Assembly (NCBI GenBank): GCA_016710985.1
Contig: JADJTX010000042.1
Span: forward strand, 1 to 20,899
DNA from: Ignavibacteria bacterium
Lineage (GTDB): Bacteria; Bacteroidota; Ignavibacteria; Tepidaquicellales; Tepidaquicellaceae
Reading direction: 5' to 3'
DNA: 20,899 nucleotides
The position numbers and the translations under genes are program-made. The stretch's first letter is position 1. Each line of letters starts with the position of its first letter. Shown here piece by piece: positions 15,805 to 20,899 of this stretch. The notes beneath the pieces were generated by a model. That model saw nothing but the letters and a program-made list of their open reading frames with translations, searched no databases and had not been told where the DNA came from.

Positions 15805-16252
15805 ATTTATGCATATTATGTTTTAGTAAAAGATATATAGTTTTGCAACAGTTCAATTAGTTCATTCATAACTGATAATATTGACAAAGGAAGAATAAGT
15901 ATCGAAACCCCAATCCGATCACTTAATCACAAACCGAAACGACAAGATAAATACCTGTTCATACAATTGTAATTTATCGTTCATTTTTAAAATCATAAAT
16001 ACTTGTAAGAAAAAGTGTGCATTGAAATTTTGTAGGGGTTGACCCCTATGGGAAATGAATGCACCATGGAAAAGGTTAGGGAGTCATTTATATTTGTTCG
16101 GATATGATGATAGTTATTTTTGTTAGAAATTTCTAAAATAATTATTTGATTTTTTCCCTTTTATAAATTTTTGAATGAATTCAAATTCTAAGACAAAAAA
16201 AAATATTAAGGAGTATTAAGTACTTTTTAAAAATTCCTCAAAAAAATAAAAA
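15805..16252. other. AT-rich gene-free region upstream of the protease gene series
   Basis: I see no credible gene in these ~450 bases. The one clear structure is the nested hairpin at 16017-16064. The last ~100 nt before the ATG at 16253 are very A/T-rich with poly-A runs, consistent with a promoter region, but I cannot assign promoter boxes. Confidence 0.5.
16017..16064. promoter_or_regulatory. Nested symmetric hairpin
   Basis: The outer stem GTGCATT (16017-16023) pairs with AATGCAC (16058-16064). The inner stem TAGGGGT (16033-16039) pairs with ACCCCTA (16042-16048) across a 2-nt loop. Exactly 9 nt separate the stems on each side. It lies about 190 nt upstream of the gene series. It could be a structured leader RNA, an operator or the end of a mobile element; a U tract for termination is absent. 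Confidence 0.5.
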
Positions 16253-16687
16253 ATGAAAAAACTAATTACGACTTTAAATCTTTCAAATTTCAAACGAACA
16301 AATTTAACAAGACTTTTTGAAGAAGAAAATTCCAAATCCCAGTATTCAATTTTGACTTTTAGGTGGACTGAAAAATAGACCTTTAATTATTTATAAGTTA
16401 CATTATCGAAATTAAAGATAAGCCGTGGAAGGATTTACTTAAGGGTGAGTCATATAGAGACAGGGATGGTGCACAGACTTTTTGTAGATACCCCTTCCAC
16501 TGGTAAAAGAAATTAGATTAGCTTTGAATATTATTGCATATACAAAAAAATTCGAAACTTGCTGCTTTAGCATTTCTCAAACGAATCCGGAAAAAATAGT
16601 TCAAGTTTCTCCAAGATACCAGGGACTACTAATGAAATAAAATCCGGAAATGTGCTTGAAGAAACCATTAATTATAAAGTATTATGA
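16253..16687 (+). CDS. Unrecognised small protein, frameshifted, ATGA-coupled to next gene
   Basis: The frame opens MKKLITTLNLSNFKRTNLTR with FEEENSKSQYSILTFRWTEK and then breaks near 16380. It continues in other frames as IEIKDKPWKDLLKGESYRDR, then KEIRLALNIIAYTKNSKL and LAALAFLKRIRK. The last piece is FSKIPGTTNEIKSGNVLEET followed by INYKVL and a stop at 16685-16687. The stop overlaps the next ATG (16684) as ATGA, which supports a real gene ending here. The corrected length is about 144 residues. It has no signal peptide or membrane segment, so it is probably cytoplasmic. No family is recognised; a small regulator or adaptor would fit the position, but that is a guess. Confidence 0.4.
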
Positions 16688-17734
16688 AAAATATCTTAAA
16701 ACTAATTATGATTTTCTAATGTGAAAATAATTTATTCGCACAAGAAAAAAAACACAATATATTAAGTTCTGTAGTTGGATTAAACAGTGAACCAACAATT
16801 TATAATTCAGTAAACTTAAACACATATGAATTATTAACCACTGCATTACAAGTAACCAAAGAAGATAACTTGCAAAAGGTTGTTTTGCACCATTCAGTTA
16901 GATGATGATAATTGGATTAGTACGATTTAATCCCAGAATAAATATTGCACAAAAAAACGGGAATAACAACTTTTGAATAAGAATGGTTTGATAATTCCTC
17001 ACCGGTCCCTTACATCACGGGAAAAAAAAATGTTTGATCACCTCCTAGTAAACCTCTTCCTTCATTGAGAGTGCAAAATGTCGGTGAGAGGTGATTTGGA
17101 ATATAATAATTATAAAGACTTATTTAAAAAAAAAGAACTTCCAGTAGAATTACACAAATCATTATGGAAGATCTTATGGATAACAGCATAAGAATTACCG
17201 GTGGTTACAATGTCTCATTTTTTGAGATTTTGGGAGGAGATGACATTGATTCGGACAATGATAGTATTGTGGATAACTTTTATAGTGTAGAAAGCAATAA
17301 TTTCTCTTTAGTTTTTCTTATGTTATTAGTTCTGAGACTGCGTTTAATCTTACGGACAATATCAGATTAAAAAATCTAATCCAAAAGACGATCAAGATAA
17401 TGTATTATATTATGGTGGAAGTTTTGCATTTCTCAGCAACTTTGTGTGTTGAATCCAGATTACAAAAAATCTTCTGACTACATTTACAGTTTATTCATTC
17501 CATCAATTGTTGTAGGCTTAGCAGTGGAGTATATACAAGCCATTGAAAATCAATCACAAGCTAAGGATGGAATAATTAAAAATATGGTTCTTACCCCCTT
17601 TCTTGACTTCAAAATATCACCTCTAAGCCAATTTAGAGTTGGTATTCCTGTAAAGTATTATGAAGGCACTAAAAAGGAAGTAGCGTTTGGACCCTTTTGT
17701 TCAATGGTCAGCCACAATTAGAAAAAAGGAATAA
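16684..17734 (+). CDS. Probable outer-membrane beta-barrel protein, frameshifted
   Basis: The N-terminus MKNILKLIMIF followed, after one in-frame stop, by ENNLFAQEKK looks like a signal peptide cut after FAQ. Following frame changes gives a ~340-residue protein with LQVTKEDNLQ, WFDNSSPVPYITGKKNV, DSIRITGGYNVSFFEI-like alternating strands, DQDNVLYYGGSFAF, PSIVVGLAVEYIQ, LDFKISPLSQFRVGIPVKYY and a final strand GPFVQWSATIRKKE. Glycine/aromatic alternating strands plus the signal point to an outer-membrane barrel; the precise family is unknown. Breaks lie near 16717, 16905, 17030, 17330, 17445 and 17695. It lies 60 nt before the S8 protease and overlaps the previous gene by 4 nt, so one operon is likely. 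Confidence 0.5.
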
Positions 17735-17794
17735 AAACAAATTAGTTTAATAGATTCTTAAAAAAAATATTTATTCCAATTAAAAGAAAAATAA

Positions 17795-19025
17795 ATGAAA
17801 ACAGAATTAATTCTAAAACTAAAAGAAGGTGTTAATTATGAAACCTTATTTCCTAATTCACTCATGTCAAATGATGAACCCATCCAAATTGAACGATTGA
17901 ATGATCTTGTAATGGAAAACCCATTGTTAGCAGAAAGTATAAGCAATATGACTTTTTATGATAATGAGGAAAGAGAAAATTTATTCAAATGAAGTCTTAC
18001 CAAAATGAATGAAGAAGTAAGAAATTTATATCGAATTTTTAAAATTCAAATCCCGGAGGGTGCCAATCCCAGTTAAGTGAAAAAAAACTCTAGAAGATAA
18101 CCCGGGTGTTGAATATGTTCAATTCAATGAAAAAAGGGATTTAACGGTTTTACCACTAGAGGAAGAACCTCTTATAATCAACTTTATGGGTTAAAAAGTT
18201 ACAATTTTGCAAAGAAGCCTGGCAAATAGCAAAGGGGAAAATATAGTAGTCGCAGTTGTAGACACAGGAGAGATTTTTTTATAATCATCCGGATCTTAAA
18301 GATAATATGTGGAAAGATATTAACGGTAATTTTGGATATAACTTTCAGAAGATAATAATGATCCAATGGATTACCATTCTCATGGAACGCATTTGCAGGA
18401 ACCATTGCAGCCAGTATGAACCAAATTGGTATTGTTGGGGTAGCTTATAAAGCTAGAATTATGGCTTTAAAAAGCTTTTACGAGAGCAAATGATTCAGAT
18501 TTACAGAGCAATTATATGCAACTGATAATGGAGCTAAGGTTATTACTAACAGTTGAAGTCCAACAAGACAGAGCCAAGTAACCCTGTAGTAGAAGATGCA
18601 ATTGATTATGCAGTTTCAAGAGGTGTATGTGTTTGTTTTTGCCGCAGGCAACAAGATGACGATGTAAGGCACTATTCCCCGGCTAACTATTCTAAAAAGT
18701 GATTTCAGTGGGTGCAACAGATGAGAATGATAATAAGGCAGGCTTCTCTAATTATGGTACAATGGTAACAGTAGCTGCACCCGGTAAGAATATACTTTCA
18801 TGCAAATTCAGATCAAATGAATTTGCATTGAAAAAGTGGTACTTCTATGGCAGCTCCTCATGTGTCTGGATTAGCAGCTTAATATTATCAAAGTATCCCG
18901 GAATAAGTTTTTCAGATTTAATTAGGAAGCTAAGGAACATGTTGATATAATCAACTCCTCTGTCCCAATTGGTTCTGGCAGAATTAACGCATACAAATCA
19001 ATTCTTAAAAATACGAATTTTTTAA
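17795..19025 (+). CDS. Subtilisin-family (S8) protease without visible signal peptide, frameshifted
   Basis: The gene starts MKTELILKLKEGVNYETLFP, an I9-like propeptide opening rather than a signal peptide. LYNQLYGLKS leads into the catalytic domain. All landmarks are present in shifted frames: Asp at 18261-18263 (VVAVVDTG), NHPDLKDNMW, His at 18381-18383 (SHGTHLAGT-like), oxyanion Asn at 18650-18652 (AAGN) and Ser at 18844-18846 (SGTSMAAPHVSGLA). SVGATDENDNKAGFSNYGT and the closing GSGRINAYKS are also typical. Corrected length is near 400 residues. There are roughly ten breaks, several at homopolymers. The tail frame (RINAYKSILKNTN) runs without a stop into the next ATG; one missing T near 19018-19023 would give the stop at 19023. 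The family is certain; activity of the sequenced copy depends on whether the indels are real. Confidence 0.8.
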
Positions 19026-19066
19026 AATTATTAACCCTTTTAATTCATTCAATTACAAATAAACTC

Positions 19067-20899
19067 ATGATAAAAGAAATAGACAAAAGGAATTTTGCAG
19101 CATTTCCTGACATCAATGAACGAGGTTACAAGTTTATGGATATTGCAAATGAAAAGAGGATTAATGTTGACGCCGGGGGTATCTCAGACTTGGCTGAAAT
19201 TAATAGTTGGACAGGAAATGTAAGAACATTAAAAACAGAAAAACCAATTTCTCTCGAAGGTTCGCTAATTACTAAGGCAATGAGTTACCTTCAAAACCAA
19301 AAGGAAAGTTTTGGTTTTGAAGAAACTGAGATTGCAGATTATTCTCATGAACCCATATGTTTCTGTGACTAGTACGGGATATTCAATTGTTAACATGCAA
19401 CAGATGTACAAGGTATTCCAGTATTCCTTGTTAATAAAAGTATCATATTTAATTCCGATGGTCAAATAGAAAAAGCGATTGGTGATAGTGTGAGCTAACA
19501 GAAGAAATATATGTTGAACCTAAAGTAACAGTTTTAGAAGCTGTTAACAAAGCTGTAGATTTTATTCAAGCAAATGCAGATCATGAAGAAGAAGATGGAT
19601 GGGGGAGAAACAGTTGGAATCAAAGTAAAGAAAAATAAGAAATTTCAAGCTAAAAATTGGTTGAATTTCAAAAACTATCCATCAAAGCCAACAGTCCTTG
19701 ATAAAAGTATTTTTGCCAATTACTTAAGAGCAAACCTTGTGATATTTTGTTTGGGACCCTCAAGCTGTTTTAGCTGGTACTTTTACAATTGAGCTTGATG
19801 TTGTTAGAGGACTTCAATGTGACATTGTTGTTTCAGCAAATGATTCATCAAATGTAGAGGTATTATACTTTAAAAGATCATCTCATACTGCAATGGCAAA
19901 GGTAAAGTATATAAACATAATGGCGGCGAAGCAAAAGAATGGATAAATTTCCTTACGGAGATCAGATTATCCAATTCCAGGGGATAATAATATAGCTTTT
20001 AGAGTGGGTTATACAAGATGAAACTAATGAAATTAATGTCGTTGCTTCGTTGGGTAATACCATTAGAACATTGAAAGGTATTTGAACGGACACTTTATCA
20101 AATTTGATCCTTCTAATGATGAAGAAGAACAACAAATACTAAATATATTCTATTTCTGCAATTATATGCATGACTTTTTTTACTTGCTTGGTTTTGATGA
20201 AAGTGCTGGAAGTTTTGAAGGAGAAGATCCGGTAATTGCAAGAGCGCATAATGCGGCAATATATGGTACTGCAAATATGTCAACTCCTATTGATGGTTCT
20301 TCACCCATAATGAATATGGGTATTCTTACAAACTCTGGAAGGCATACTGCTCTTGATGCAGATGTTGTTTTTCATGAGTATGTTCATGGAATCACTAATC
20401 GTCTTGTAGGAGGAAGAGTTAATGACAGAGCATTGCAAGAAGATCAAAGCAGAGCATTAGGGGAAGGTTGGAGTGATTACTTTGCATTATCAATACAAAA
20501 TTTTAGTAACGAATCGGAAAAAAGGGTTACAGGTAGTTGGGTTAAAAACTCACAAGCAGGAATTAGGTCTCACCCTTATTATGATAACTATGATCAACAT
20601 CTTACTTACGGTAGAATAGGGCAAGTAAATGGAGAGCATAGAAGAGGGGAACTGTGGTGTGCTGCATTAATGCATTGGACTCGACATCTTTCCAGTACAG
20701 TCGGCAAAGAACAAGCTTATTGTATCTGTTGGCAATCGATAGTTGATGGTTTAAAACTCACTAATGCAAATCCCAGTTTTCTTAATGCTCGCGATGGAAT
20801 TTTACTTGCATTGAATGCACTAAGAGATTCAGGGAAAATTTCTGAAGCACACTTTTTTGATGCTAAAAAACAATTTTTGGGTTTCGTTTGCCAAATTCG
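19067..20899 (+). CDS. M36 (fungalysin-family) metalloprotease, 3' end outside window, N-terminal half frameshifted
   Basis: The gene starts MIKEIDKRNFAAFPDINERG with no signal peptide. The propeptide includes INSWTGNVRTL, ALSYLQNQKESFGF-like helices and the FTP-type strand pair PYVSVTSTGYS...QGIPVFLVNKS. The catalytic domain (from about 20100, open in one frame to the window end) reads IFYFCNYMHDFFYLLGFDES. It carries the zinc motif HEYVH (20373-20387) and the third ligand Glu in GEGWSDYF (20463-20465), the M36 hallmark. Later RRGELWCAALMHW and the NPSFLNARDGILLAL helix also fit. About eight breaks lie between 19350 and 20090. It follows the S8 gene by ~40 nt, so the two proteases probably work together. 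M36 enzymes are normally secreted; the lack of a signal is odd. Confidence 0.85.

Noticed and set aside
1..20899. Insertion sequence transposase or integrase; tRNA or rRNA genes
   Set aside because: I looked on both strands for DDE, tyrosine-recombinase or Y1 transposase motifs and for tRNA-like cloverleafs and found none I could support.
1..20899. Alternative genetic code as the cause of in-frame stops
   Set aside because: The breaks need frame changes, not stop reassignment, and intact genes (9528-11570, 11969-12796) use standard stops normally.

Overview
The window looks like an accessory region of an Ignavibacteria-like member of the Bacteroidota/Chlorobi group. Three proteins end in the type IX secretion (T9SS) sorting domain in the form common in Ignavibacteria: NYPNPFNP, then a V.L.VYD..G core, SGIYFY/SGVYFY and a final basic-hydrophobic LIK. 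A large secreted subtilisin also carries a dockerin-like tail. Lineage is inferred from protein style only; there are no rRNA or tRNA genes.

Left part (1-7.9 kb): cell-surface and secreted proteins. A left-truncated copper-radical-oxidase-like protein is ATGA-coupled to a beta-propeller T9SS protein, both on the plus strand. They converge on a minus-strand pair: a T9SS protein with repeated delta-60/beta-propeller-like units (7877-6433), followed 10 nt later by a very large T9SS beta-helix protein (6422-2932). Most of these frames carry single-base indels, although the protein signal continues across every break.

Middle (8-15.8 kb): repeat-rich genomic-island-like DNA. Three separate minisatellite arrays (8432-8782, 9040-9334, 15016-15455) have different unit sequences but share a 21-bp period and a short dyad in each unit. 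Between them are an intact secreted S8 protease with a dockerin-like C-terminus (9528-11570) and a cluster of small defence or toxin-antitoxin genes and relics. The cluster holds a DUF3800 protein, a truncated MazF/PemK toxin with its overlapping antitoxin, an overlapping BECR-like nuclease/DUF2283 pair, a DUF262 relic and a VapC PIN-domain relic. Dispersed hairpin elements built on GAGTC/GACTC arms sit in the gaps.

Right part (16-20.9 kb): behind a nested hairpin at 16017-16064 lies one plus-strand gene series. It has an unrecognised small protein ATGA-coupled to a probable outer-membrane beta-barrel protein, then a subtilisin-family protease and an M36 (fungalysin) metalloprotease running off the window. 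Neither protease shows a signal peptide. This stretch is heavily frameshifted, yet catalytic motifs and frame-corrected homology survive throughout, so uncorrected sequencing indels are as likely as true gene decay.

The strongest candidates for something undescribed are the three 21-bp dyad arrays and the leaderless S8-M36 protease cassette beside an outer-membrane protein.
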